Translations under genes and position numbers: made by a program
NCBI GenBank assembly: GCA_050633285.1
Contig: JBOEGG010000001.1
Span: forward strand, 1-64,000
Reading direction: 5' to 3'
DNA: 64,000 nt
Source: UBA1672 sp050633285
GTDB taxonomy: Bacteria; Pseudomonadota; Alphaproteobacteria; Micavibrionales; Micavibrionaceae
The notes under the pieces: generated by a model
What the model saw: only the letters and a program-made list of their open reading frames with translations
What the model was told of the DNA's origin: nothing
Database searches by the model: none
Shown here: one piece after another, positions 16,161 through 25,157 of the stretch
Position numbering within the stretch: position 1 is the first letter of the stretch
Layout of the letters: every line of letters begins with the position of its first letter

Positions 16161-16786
16161 TTACGCACCCCCCATAACTTTAATACCTGCGGCACAGACA
16201 TGGCCACCCACCGCCATTGATACAATAACGTCAACTTTAACCAACCGTGCATTTGATATTTTCGTGCACTAGTCTGAAGACGCGAAGAAACACGCATGAG
16301 ACGAACACCTGCCTGACGCGCACGCCAGACAAACATCAAATCCTCACCATAGGGCACGTCATCAGGATACCCTCCTACCCTATCAAAAACCTTACGCGAA
16401 ACACAAAAACCCTGATCCCCGAACGGAACACCAAGTAAGCGCGAACGCATATTCGCCCCCCACGCATTTAACGACGGCATCCCGCCTCCCATAAATTCTA
16501 AATCAAAATAAAATAAACAATCATGCGAACCAGATATAACCTTCTTCAGACTAATCATATTCTCATTACTCACACGGCTATCCGCATGTAAAAACCAGAG
16601 AATTTCATGCGTCGCTTTTTGCGCGCCAACATTCAAACTCGCCGCACGACTACCTTCCGATGATATAATAATCTCAGCGCCACAATTATCCAGATCACCC
16701 AACAATGCAGGCAAGTCAGTTTCATCATCCGCAACAGGAATAATAATACTAACCTTGCTATATACATCATTCGGCATTAACAACAT
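16157..16786 (-). CDS. TIGR04283-type family 2 glycosyltransferase of the arsenic cluster
   Basis: A 209-residue GT2 enzyme, short for the family, as is usual in this subgroup. VSIIIPVADDETDLPALL opens the fold, and IIISSEGSRAASLNVGAQKA plus LWFLHADSRV carry the nucleotide and metal-binding residues (HAD in place of DxD). FGDQGFCVSRKVFDRVGGYP and PYGEDLMFVWRARQAG are the later conserved loops. A basic/hydrophobic C-terminus may touch the membrane. The TIGR04283 group is associated with arsenosugar loci. It overlaps arsM by 10 bases and the next glycosyltransferase by 4. It likely adds a sugar to an arsenic-containing or linked product (inference). Confidence 0.87.
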   Translation of the reverse strand: MLLMPNDVYSKVSIIIPVADDETDLPALLGDLDNCGAEIIISSEGSRAASLNVGAQKATHEILWFLHADSRVSNENMISLKKVISGSHDCLFYFDLEFMGGGMPSLNAWGANMRSRLLGVPFGDQGFCVSRKVFDRVGGYPDDVPYGEDLMFVWRARQAGVRLMRVSSRLQTSARKYQMHGWLKLTLLYQWRWVAMSVPQVLKLWGVRK

Positions 16787-17814
16787 ACCCCATCATCGGC
16801 CACAGCCACAGCATCAGAAGAACAATCAAAAACACCATAATGCGTTGAAAAGTCACCCTCTACACGGAAATGGTCGGCAAAACGACTCTGTAAAAGCATA
16901 TTAGCCGTATTACCACAAACCGGCACAGGCAACCCTGTTTTAAATTCATGATGATTATCCAGAACAAAACTATGCGGGCACTCAGGAAGAGTGCCTTTAT
17001 AATACGCAACATGCCCGTAATTTTCACAGATATCCTCTAAATCCACCTTAAACGCCCGCACAGTCATCGAATAAAAATCAATCATCCCTGCCTTCACCTG
17101 AACTTCCGGATCATCCAAAGTGAGCGGACGTCCCGATAAAACACGATAATCCAACAACCCAATATTCTGCAGCATCCTACGGAAATCTTCGATATAAAGG
17201 GCCCCACCCAAGCATTCACCAAGAAGAATTTTATCCTTTTGCAACGCCTCGGGAATACGTCTTCCCGCAAATACATCAGAAAAGAAAAGCTCTCCCCCCG
17301 GCTTCAAAACACGATATATTTCCTTAAACACCTGCTCCTTATTCGGGGAGAGATTAATAACACAATTGGAAATCACAACATCCACACTATTATCCGCAAT
17401 ACCGGCCGTTTTAAGATCCTCAATATAGGCCTGCACAAACTCTACATTCGGCGTTTCATAGCCATATTTGTCCATATGCCACCCCAAATATTGACGCGCG
17501 ACCAAGAGTTGCTCATCCGTCATATCAACACCAATCACCTTACCATTCTCACCAACTGCTTGGCTGAGAATATAGGCATCACGCCCCGATCCACATCCTA
17601 AATCAAGGACAGTACGCCCCTGCACCGCCAATGGAACAGGAGAACCACAACCGTAGAATTTCTCCTGCACTTTCTCATGAACATTCGCGAGCAAGTCCCG
17701 CACATGCTTAGGCGGTGCCTCCAAAGGGCAACACGCACTCGTCTTCAAATCCTCGTTTGTTTCCAACGTTTGACCGTAATATTCCTTCACATCGTCAATT
17801 GTTTGTTGTGACAT
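16777..17814 (-). CDS. arsM: Arsenite S-adenosylmethionine methyltransferase
   Basis: A 345-residue ArsM. The SAM site is VLDLGCGSGRDAYILSQ (69-85), followed by VIGVDMTDEQLLVAR and the SNCVINLSPNK motif. Cysteines known to bind As(III) have equivalents: Cys28/29 (TSACCP), Cys56 (YGCGSP), Cys151 (SNCVIN) and Cys201 (GECLGG). A further VCGNTANML and a terminal Cys-Cys fit the typical ArsM tail. It methylates arsenite to mono- and dimethyl arsenicals in the cytosol. The gene follows the phosphate permease by 18 bases and overlaps the next glycosyltransferase. No ArsR repressor is visible, so control may be through another route. Confidence 0.93.
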   Translation of the reverse strand: MSQQTIDDVKEYYGQTLETNEDLKTSACCPLEAPPKHVRDLLANVHEKVQEKFYGCGSPVPLAVQGRTVLDLGCGSGRDAYILSQAVGENGKVIGVDMTDEQLLVARQYLGWHMDKYGYETPNVEFVQAYIEDLKTAGIADNSVDVVISNCVINLSPNKEQVFKEIYRVLKPGGELFFSDVFAGRRIPEALQKDKILLGECLGGALYIEDFRRMLQNIGLLDYRVLSGRPLTLDDPEVQVKAGMIDFYSMTVRAFKVDLEDICENYGHVAYYKGTLPECPHSFVLDNHHEFKTGLPVPVCGNTANMLLQSRFADHFRVEGDFSTHYGVFDCSSDAVAVADDGVCC

Positions 17815-17832
17815 CGCTCTCTCCTTAAAATA

Positions 17833-18936
17833 TTAAAATGCATTCGCAATCATAAAAACCATAACAGCAAATAATGCCGCAACCGGCGCAGTAACAAGCC
17901 ACGCAAACAGCATTGATCTAACTGTCTTCATATTTAAACCCCGCCTATTCGCAAGCCCCACCCCCATAATCGAAGAAGAAGATACATGCGTTGTAGAAAC
18001 CGGCAAACCAAAACGACTGGCCCCAATAACCAAAAAAGCAGAAACAAGATTCGCAGAAAAACCCTGCTCATGATTCATTTTGGTCAAATTAAACCCCAAC
18101 ACTTCTGTAATATTCTTACCCGCAATCCAACTCCCCACGCCCATCGCAAGCGCTCCCCATAAAAACAACCAAACAGGCGCAACATGACCTTGCAACATCA
18201 AAAATGGCATCACAATGGCAATCAATTTCGGCGTATCATTCAATCCACGTGAAAAAGACAAAAGACCACTTGTAAACCAATGCATATTATTCACCGATAA
18301 CCCCACACCATGCGTAAGACCGGCTTGCAGACTATCACATGCACAAATAAGGCAATCATCCGCCGCGACCTGCATGCCACGCGCATGCACTAACGCTACC
18401 TTAGGAACAGGCGTAAAACATATTCTCAATCGATTTGTAACATTCGCCATCTTTTCCAATGAAGGCGTTAACAACCACGCCAAAATAATCGCCATAAAAG
18501 GACTAACCAGCAACGGCAATGCTATCTTAGAAAAAATCTTAGACCAATTGATACCATCAACACCATAAGCAATAAGCCCCGCCCCGACAAGCCCGCCAAC
18601 AACCGCATGTGTCGTAGAAACAGGCCATTTACGCCATGTAGCCAACGCAACCCATAAAATCGGGGAAACCGCCACAGCCAAAGCGGTAGGAAGAAAAAAC
18701 GTATGTGCTTCCATATAAATACTGCTGCTAATGTTCTTAATAATCGCCGCGCCCCAGAACAAGCCCGACAACGCTCCCGCAACCGTCCATAAAGTTCCCC
18801 ATGCAATGGCCTGCCGAACAGAAGTCAGCCCCGCGCCTGCCAATGTCGCAATTGCCTTAGACACATCATTCGCACCATTGGAAAATGCCAAGAAGAAAAG
18901 CAAAAAAACAGCCATAAAGACAAAGGAAAAATCCAT
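17833..18936 (-). CDS. pit: PiT family inorganic phosphate (arsenate) transporter
   Basis: About 367 residues and roughly ten membrane helices. The two signature repeats are visible: FSNGANDVSKAIATLAG near the N-terminus and RGLNDTPKLIAIV in the second half, plus VSTTHAVVGGLVGAG and PVSTTHVSSSSIMGVG, the paired PiT loop motifs. It imports phosphate by ion symport and also carries arsenate. I placed the start at 18936 because AAGGGTG lies about 7 bases upstream and MDFSFVFMAVFLLFF is the normal first helix; an upstream ATG adds 28 poorly fitting residues. It is the first gene of the arsM operon, which suggests arsenate supply or phosphate-linked expression. Confidence 0.92.
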   Translation of the reverse strand: MDFSFVFMAVFLLFFLAFSNGANDVSKAIATLAGAGLTSVRQAIAWGTLWTVAGALSGLFWGAAIIKNISSSIYMEAHTFFLPTALAVAVSPILWVALATWRKWPVSTTHAVVGGLVGAGLIAYGVDGINWSKIFSKIALPLLVSPFMAIILAWLLTPSLEKMANVTNRLRICFTPVPKVALVHARGMQVAADDCLICACDSLQAGLTHGVGLSVNNMHWFTSGLLSFSRGLNDTPKLIAIVMPFLMLQGHVAPVWLFLWGALAMGVGSWIAGKNITEVLGFNLTKMNHEQGFSANLVSAFLVIGASRFGLPVSTTHVSSSSIMGVGLANRRGLNMKTVRSMLFAWLVTAPVAALFAVMVFMIANAF

Positions 18937-19156
18937 AAAACACCCTTTATAGAAAATGGAATGATTATAGCGTGGTTCGTCATTATAACGGCATAAGTTA
19001 CAGATATAGACATACCCCATTCACCCACTACTTCAGTGGCAAAATTGTAACCTTCCATACCGTAAACCGAATGAATTTGCATATACGCACAACAATATTG
19101 AGAAATATATACCAACGAATATAACGCGCAGATCACGTTTTATCAGGCATACTGGA

Positions 19157-20596
19157 ATGAAATTGTACATGAAACATATTAAACGATGGCTTCCCCTAAC
19201 CGTTATCATCCTGTTAATTACGGGTGCGTGGACATTTGGCTTAATGGATTTAATTAGCCTTGAAACAGTCAAGCAACAACGCGAAGAACTCCTTATTTAT
19301 GTCTCACAACATCCGATTTTAAGCGCCCTCACGTTCATTCTGATCTATACCGCAACAGTTGCACTGTCACTGCCAATTGCGACAATCATGACACTACTTG
19401 GCGGGTTTCTATTCGGACGCTGGTTAGGAACCTTACTTATCGTAATCAGCGCAACATTAGGGGCAACCATCATCTTTTCAATCGCCCGCAGCGCACTGGG
19501 CGATACATTACGAAAAAAAGCAGGACCCCTTTATGATAAAGCGGCAAAGAATATGAAAGACAATGCAATCGGCTATATGCTCTTCATGCGTTTAATGCCA
19601 CTCTTCCCTTTTGTATTGGTCAATATTTTGCCCGCACTCTTCAATGTTCGCTTGCTCCCTTACGTTCTCACAACATTTTTAGGAATAATCCCCGGCACAT
19701 TTGTTTACGCCAATTTAGGGCGCGAACTCGGCACTATTGAAACACTTTCTGATCTCGTATCATTTGAGACTTTATTGGCATTTACCCTGCTTGGTACATT
19801 TGCATTAATCCCAACATTGTATAAACAAATTAAAAACCGTAAAGCAATCGCCACAATCGCCCTCATCACATTTTTAAGCTTCCCAACACAAGGGCACGCA
19901 AGCCAGAATTACGATAAGTTCCTATCCCTCTACGACCAATTACTAACAAACCATACTGCCCAAACCACAGATGGAAATATTGATTATATTGGCGTTAATT
20001 ATGAACGTTGGGGGCAAGACACCAACCATAAAAAAGCGCGAAAACTGCTAGAGCAAGAAACACCTGAAACATATGAAGGTGATACAAAAAAAGCCTTCTG
20101 GATCAACGCTTATAACTTCCTAACAATAAATCTCATTATCCGTGAGAAGGAGCAAAACAGCATCAAAAATTTGGGGAGCTTCTTCACATCCGTATGGAAG
20201 AAACACCAATGGAAAATCGGCGGTAAAAACTACACCTTACATGAAATTGAGCATGATATATTACGCCCAATGGGGGATGCACGTATCCATTTCGCCATTA
20301 ATTGTGCCTCTATATCATGCCCCGACTTACGCACAGAATCGTATCGTTCCGCAGCTTTAAATAACCAACTAAATGAACAAGTAAAAACGGCGATATCAAA
20401 CACTGGAAAAGGAATATCCATTAAAAACGACACGATCTATATCAGTAATATTTTCGGTTGGTTTGATGAAGATTTTAAAAATGGAAATATAAAATCATGG
20501 TTAAACGATTACATCCCACTTCCGCAAAACGCCACGATCCGTTATCTGGACTATAATTGGTCACTGAATAAGGTCGAAACAAAAGGGAATAGGTAA
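19157..20596 (+). CDS. TVP38/TMEM64 (VTT) membrane protein fused to DUF547
   Basis: A 479-residue two-part protein. Residues ~12-225 form a VTT (SNARE-associated/DedA-like) membrane domain, with IYTATVALSLPIATIMTLLGGFLFG and MLFMRLMPLFPFVLVNILPALF as the signature re-entrant segments. Residues ~229-247 are a further hydrophobic stretch ending in TQGHA, resembling an internal signal sequence. Residues ~255-450 are a DUF547 domain (AFWINAYNFLTINLI, IHFAINCASISCPDLR, SNIFGWFDEDF). These are usually two neighbouring genes; the junction suggests a fused pair with DUF547 on the outer face. It shares a TAATG junction with the flavoprotein gene. Function unknown; the pair recurs in arsenosugar-type loci. 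Confidence 0.85.
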   Translation: MKLYMKHIKRWLPLTVIILLITGAWTFGLMDLISLETVKQQREELLIYVSQHPILSALTFILIYTATVALSLPIATIMTLLGGFLFGRWLGTLLIVISATLGATIIFSIARSALGDTLRKKAGPLYDKAAKNMKDNAIGYMLFMRLMPLFPFVLVNILPALFNVRLLPYVLTTFLGIIPGTFVYANLGRELGTIETLSDLVSFETLLAFTLLGTFALIPTLYKQIKNRKAIATIALITFLSFPTQGHASQNYDKFLSLYDQLLTNHTAQTTDGNIDYIGVNYERWGQDTNHKKARKLLEQETPETYEGDTKKAFWINAYNFLTINLIIREKEQNSIKNLGSFFTSVWKKHQWKIGGKNYTLHEIEHDILRPMGDARIHFAINCASISCPDLRTESYRSAALNNQLNEQVKTAISNTGKGISIKNDTIYISNIFGWFDEDFKNGNIKSWLNDYIPLPQNATIRYLDYNWSLNKVETKGNR

Positions 20597-22026
20597 TGAA
20601 AACAAATATCACCGCAGATTTATGCATTATTGGTGCCGGTTCGGGCGGGTTATCTGTTGCCGCAGGCGCGGCGCAACTGGGCTTAAAAACGGTTCTGATT
20701 GAACGCGCAGAAATGGGCGGCGATTGCCTCAACACAGGGTGCGTCCCGTCAAAAGCATTCATCGCGGCCGCGAACCGCGCACACACACATCGAAAATCTG
20801 ACATAAACGGCATTACAGGCCACGAACCACACATTAACTTTTCAAACGTGAAAGATCACGTATTCGAAACCATCAAGACGATAGAGCCCCACGATTCCCA
20901 AGAACGCTTCGAAAGCCTTGGCGTAACAGTCTTACGCGAAACCGCACGCTTCATCGATAAGACAACGGTACAGGCAGGCGCACAAACTATAAAGGCACGC
21001 TACATCATAATCGCAACAGGGTCGCACGCTGCAATCCCTCCAATTACCGGACTACAAGAAGATAAAGTCCTGACAAATGAAACGATATTCGATTTAAAGA
21101 AAAAACCGGAGCACCTCATAATAATCGGCGGTGGCCCAATCGGCATTGAAATGGCCCAAGCACATAGACGCTTAGGGTGCAAAGTCAGCATCCTTGATAT
21201 GGCATCCATCCTACCACGCGACGATCAAAATAACGTCGAAATTCTACGCAACAGCCTGCGCGAAGAAGATATCAAACTTTACGAGAATACATCCATCCAA
21301 ATGATTGAACATGGCGAACATCACCACCACGTCACCATAATTCATAACGGTCATACCGAGATAATAAAAGGCTCACACATCCTTGTCGCTGCCGGGCGCA
21401 AACCAAACATAGATAAGCTTGAATTGGAAAAAGCCGAAATAGCATACGCTCCACACGGGATCACGGTAGATACACGCCTGCGCACCAATATAAAAAACAT
21501 ATACGCAATTGGTGATGTTTGCGGCGGCCCGCAATTCACACACGTCGCAGGATATCACGCAGGCATTATCATTCGTCAAATCTGTTTCAGAATGCCCGCA
21601 AAAACAGATTACAAAGCTCTGCCCTGGGTAACATACTCCGACCCGGAACTCGCACAAGTCGGATTAACCGAAGAGGCAGCACGTAAACAATATGGTGACA
21701 CTATTAAAGTGGTTGAGTGGAGCTTTCACGAAAATGATCGTGCAATCGCAGGGCGTACAACAAATGGACAACTGCGCGTGACAACAACAAAACGCGGACG
21801 TATTTTAGGGGCATCAATGGTAGGGCCAAATGCAGGAGAGCTCATCAACATATGGACACTTGCCATCTCATCCAACCTCAAAATTGGCGCAATAACAGGG
21901 ATGATTGCCCCTTACCCAACACTCGGCGAAATCAATAAACGCGCAGCAGGAGCATGGTACACACCAAGCCTGTTCAGCGATAAAACTCGTAAAATTGTGA
22001 AATGGCTTCAGAAATTACCATTCTAA
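20596..22026 (+). CDS. MerA/dihydrolipoamide-dehydrogenase-like flavoprotein
   Basis: A 476-residue class I pyridine nucleotide-disulfide oxidoreductase. LCIIGAGSGGLSVAAGAAQLG binds FAD, GGDCLNTGCVPSKA (about 40-53) holds the redox Cys pair, LIIIGGGPIGIEMAQAHRRLG binds NAD(P)H, and IYAIGDVCGGPQFTHVA is the second FAD contact. The C-terminal dimer region has IAPYPTLGEINKRA with Tyr where lipoamide dehydrogenases have the catalytic His of HPT, so it is unlikely to be a true lipoamide dehydrogenase. MerA-type N-terminal and C-terminal metal cysteines are absent. It overlaps the VTT-DUF547 gene by one base. It probably reduces a disulfide or arsenical-linked species; the substrate is open. Confidence 0.88.
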   Translation: MKTNITADLCIIGAGSGGLSVAAGAAQLGLKTVLIERAEMGGDCLNTGCVPSKAFIAAANRAHTHRKSDINGITGHEPHINFSNVKDHVFETIKTIEPHDSQERFESLGVTVLRETARFIDKTTVQAGAQTIKARYIIIATGSHAAIPPITGLQEDKVLTNETIFDLKKKPEHLIIIGGGPIGIEMAQAHRRLGCKVSILDMASILPRDDQNNVEILRNSLREEDIKLYENTSIQMIEHGEHHHHVTIIHNGHTEIIKGSHILVAAGRKPNIDKLELEKAEIAYAPHGITVDTRLRTNIKNIYAIGDVCGGPQFTHVAGYHAGIIIRQICFRMPAKTDYKALPWVTYSDPELAQVGLTEEAARKQYGDTIKVVEWSFHENDRAIAGRTTNGQLRVTTTKRGRILGASMVGPNAGELINIWTLAISSNLKIGAITGMIAPYPTLGEINKRAAGAWYTPSLFSDKTRKIVKWLQKLPF

Positions 22027-22124
22027 TATAACGCACCCATTACTGAAAAACACCATCCCCAAAAGGATCAAAGCCTTGTATCTCATGATATACAAATATT
22101 CACCCACGCTTTGCACACAGAGCA

Positions 22125-22997
22125 TTATGCTTTACTAAACCCTGCGATATTTAGATAATCTTGCACACTCAAATTCTCCGCACGTTTTTGCGGATCAATG
22201 CCAAGTGCCTCAACTGCCGGCATATATTCCTTTAAGCTAGAGCGGATCATTTTACGTCGCTGATTGAAAGCCTGCGCAGTTACATGCTCAACCACCTCAA
22301 AAGGCGGTGCATCATCATCCAATATCTTGGGTTTAAAATACACAACTGCCGACATGACTTTCGGCGGCGGTGTAAAAGCCGAAGGCGGTAAGTCATATAT
22401 TTTCTCAACATGGCAAAGCCACTGCGTGATAATTGACAAACGCCCATACGCCTTTGTACCAACTTTTGCAGATATACGATCTGCCACTTCCTTTTGAAAC
22501 ATCAAACTCATAGATTGATAGCACGCTATATCCCGCCTGATTTGCCTTAACCAACCAATCAAAAGAGGCGTTGCCACATTATAAGGTAAATTTGCAACAA
22601 TCACCCGTCGCCCGTCTGTATGCGCCACAGGATCAAATTCCATTGCATCGCGTTCCAGAATTTCTAAATCACCACCAGCAGCATCCTGCAAAGAGGCAAG
22701 AGCCTGCACTGCACGCCGGTCTAACTCAATTGCACTGACTGCCCGCGCAGAAGTCTTCAAAAGTGAACGCGTCAAACCACCCGGCCCCGGCCCGATTTCA
22801 AACGCATGCACACCTTCCCATGCACCACCATCACGGCGCATCGCTTCGCGCACAATTTTATCAGTAATATTAATATCAAGCAGGAAATTCTGACCTAACG
22901 ATTTTTGCGCACTAAGTCCATGTTCCGCAATAACATCACGCAAAGGAGGCAACGCCATAATTGCCTGATATCTATCTTCTCGCGCCATCATCGACAT
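22125..22997 (-). CDS. rsmA: 16S rRNA dimethyladenosine transferase
   Basis: A 290-residue RsmA/KsgA that dimethylates two adjacent adenines near the 3' end of 16S rRNA during small-subunit maturation. KKSLGQNFLLD-like SAQKSLGQNFLLDINI opens the protein, FEIGPGPGGLTRSLL is the SAM loop, and VIVANLPYNVATPLL is the NLPY catalytic motif. The C-terminal helical domain ends normally. It begins seven bases after the surA-like gene. In many proteobacteria pdxA sits between surA and rsmA; it does not here. Confidence 0.96.
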   Translation of the reverse strand: MSMMAREDRYQAIMALPPLRDVIAEHGLSAQKSLGQNFLLDINITDKIVREAMRRDGGAWEGVHAFEIGPGPGGLTRSLLKTSARAVSAIELDRRAVQALASLQDAAGGDLEILERDAMEFDPVAHTDGRRVIVANLPYNVATPLLIGWLRQIRRDIACYQSMSLMFQKEVADRISAKVGTKAYGRLSIITQWLCHVEKIYDLPPSAFTPPPKVMSAVVYFKPKILDDDAPPFEVVEHVTAQAFNQRRKMIRSSLKEYMPAVEALGIDPQKRAENLSVQDYLNIAGFSKA

Positions 22998-23003
22998 ATG
23001 ATA

Positions 23004-23969
23004 TTACCCACGAATATCAACAAAAGATGCTGCTTTAAGATCTTGTAAATGACGCCCCTGCAATTTATTCAAACGCTCTGTTCCAAGGTTATACTCAATC
23101 TGGTTTTTAGAAGGCAAACTCTCTTCACTTAGTGTACGCGTATCACGCAAAAACATAATGTGATAACCACTCAATGTTTTAATCGGCTGTGTCACTTGAT
23201 TTTTCTTAACAGATTTTAACGCTGCTAACACTTCTTCAGAAATCTGTGTTTCATCTGTCCACCCGGTGTCTCCACCCTTCATAGAGCCTGCTGCACGTGA
23301 GAATTGTTGTGCCAATTTAAAGAAACTGGCCTTTCCACCCTTAATTTCACGAACCAAACGATTTGCAAGCTGCTTAACTGACTTATCAGCCTTCGCTTCA
23401 TAAACAGGCAGGTAAATTTCCGCCGTTAAATATTCTGTCGTACCGATCTTTGCCTGAGTACGCTCATACGCGGCATCAATATCACGCTCTGAAATAATAA
23501 TTTTCGGACGCAACTTCGCCTGCACAACTTTCGACCACGCGATTTGCGCCTTTATCTGTGCACGCATCGTAGACATATCAATCCCCGCACGCTTTAACAT
23601 CCCACTAAATTGTTTTGGGCTCTTTTTGTTTTGCTGTGCAACAGTGGCAAAACCACCATCAATTTCGGCTTCTTCAACAGCAATATCCATCTTCGCTGCC
23701 TCTTGCAGCATAATCTTCTCATTAATCAAACCACCCAAAACCTGTGGTGTAAGCTTTTGCCGTATTTCCTTATTATTTGGTAAGCCCGACGAAGCCATTA
23801 CAAGACGCAAGCGTTTGTTAAGGTCACGTACAGAAATCGCATCATCATTAACCACAGCAGCAATTTGATAAGTACCCGCAACGGCAGGCTGTGCAGACAA
23901 AACAGAGTGTGCAAATAAAGCACCAACCATCAAACACACAACACTTAAAAAACGAAGACAAAAAGTCAT
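23004..23969 (-). CDS. surA: SurA-like periplasmic peptidyl-prolyl isomerase
   Basis: About 321 residues with a signal peptide (FCLRFLSVVCLMVGALFAHSVLSA). After it lies a SurA_N-type chaperone region (IAAVVNDDAISVRDLNKRL, then LINEKIMLQEAAKMDI), followed by one parvulin domain (residues ~175-280: AAGSMKGGDTGWTDETQI, LSGYHIMFLRDTR). SurA chaperones beta-barrel outer-membrane proteins across the periplasm. E. coli SurA has two parvulin domains; a single one is common in alphaproteobacteria. I chose the ATG at 23969, which has AGGA about 9 bases upstream, over one 48 bases earlier. It lies just upstream of rsmA. Confidence 0.88.
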   Translation of the reverse strand: MTFCLRFLSVVCLMVGALFAHSVLSAQPAVAGTYQIAAVVNDDAISVRDLNKRLRLVMASSGLPNNKEIRQKLTPQVLGGLINEKIMLQEAAKMDIAVEEAEIDGGFATVAQQNKKSPKQFSGMLKRAGIDMSTMRAQIKAQIAWSKVVQAKLRPKIIISERDIDAAYERTQAKIGTTEYLTAEIYLPVYEAKADKSVKQLANRLVREIKGGKASFFKLAQQFSRAAGSMKGGDTGWTDETQISEEVLAALKSVKKNQVTQPIKTLSGYHIMFLRDTRTLSEESLPSKNQIEYNLGTERLNKLQGRHLQDLKAASFVDIRG

Positions 23970-24020
23970 TACTTTTCCTATTCTTATTTCTTCATAAAAA
24001 CTATACAAACACATCAAAAT

Positions 24021-24983
24021 TTAAACTGATTGAGCCTGCGCAAATCGCCCGCCAGACTTATAGCGCGATAAATATGACGGTAAAATCAAATCCATAGATT
24101 TAGGTTCAATTCCTAAATGTGAAAAGCCAAGAGCACCCTCTCCCACAATATTATCGTGTTTCAAAGATTCAACTTGATCTACTGTTAACAACGGCTTTGG
24201 CAGGAATGATAAAAAGAATGCCTCAAACTTTGCCAACCAATAAGGGTAACTAATCAAACGACGTTGACGCCCTGTATAACGAGAAATCCTCTCATAAACA
24301 CCTGTAAAATCAACAACATCAGGCCCACCAAGTTGATAGACTTTCCCCTGATATGCGCCTGAGAATGACAACGCAACCTCCATCGCAGCATCCGCAACAT
24401 CCCCCACATACACCGGCTGAAATTTCGTTTTCCCACCACCAATTAAAGGTAAGAACGGCAAATAACGTGCAAGCTCCGCAAACATATTAAAGAAATTGTC
24501 ATCTTCACCAAAAACAACAGACGGACGCAAAATCGTGACACCGGAATAATTTTCCGACAACGCTTTCTCGCCATCATATTTACTCTTGGCATATTTAGAC
24601 TGACCACTATCACAGCCAAGCGCAGAAATATGTACAAAACGCCCGACATTTTCATCCGCACATGCCTTCGCAATCATCACCGGAATATCTACATGCTGTT
24701 TTTGAAACTTTTGTTTTTTGCCCTTTTCGAACAACACGCCAATACAATTAATAACATAATCAGATCCACGCACAGCACTTTGAATAGAGTGCATATCCGT
24801 ATAATCACACGCAAAAGGAACAACTTGTCCAACCGCTCCACATGGCTTTAAAAAATAAGCGCGCTCTGGCACACGTGTGGCAACCTTAACCACCAGACCA
24901 CGTGCAGCAAGTTCACGCACGATCTGCCTGCCTATAAATCCAGTTCCACCAAAAACCGTCGCAACCTGTGTTTTATGCGTCAT
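24021..24983 (-). CDS. Complex I NDUFA9-like NAD(P)-binding protein
   Basis: A 320-residue atypical short-chain dehydrogenase. VATVFGGTGFIGRQIVRELA is the dinucleotide-binding loop, and DYVINCIGVLFEKGKKQKF followed by FVHISALGCDSGQSKYAKSKYDGEKAL match the NDUFA9/YbjT-like group. In alphaproteobacteria homologs of NDUFA9 stabilise respiratory complex I or act in quinone-related chemistry; the exact role is not settled. The N-terminus starts normally, and it ends 51 bases before the surA-like gene on the same strand. Confidence 0.87.
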   Translation of the reverse strand: MTHKTQVATVFGGTGFIGRQIVRELAARGLVVKVATRVPERAYFLKPCGAVGQVVPFACDYTDMHSIQSAVRGSDYVINCIGVLFEKGKKQKFQKQHVDIPVMIAKACADENVGRFVHISALGCDSGQSKYAKSKYDGEKALSENYSGVTILRPSVVFGEDDNFFNMFAELARYLPFLPLIGGGKTKFQPVYVGDVADAAMEVALSFSGAYQGKVYQLGGPDVVDFTGVYERISRYTGRQRRLISYPYWLAKFEAFFLSFLPKPLLTVDQVESLKHDNIVGEGALGFSHLGIEPKSMDLILPSYLSRYKSGGRFAQAQSV

Positions 24984-25157
24984 TAATCTGCCTGCCTATG
25001 TTTCTCGCTAGAAACGCTATATTACGACTTTTCGAACAGAACACAAGTACAGGAAAGCAAAACCAAAGATCATAAAAGGGGAAAAGTCACCTTGTACCGA
25101 CAAAATATTGTAAAATAACGATGTAACTTTACGGCTCCCCATACAGAATACTAAGTT

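Noticed and set aside
22125..23969. Missing pdxA between surA and rsmA as a sign of B6 loss
   Set aside because: pdxA is often elsewhere in alphaproteobacteria, so its absence here shows nothing about B6 synthesis.
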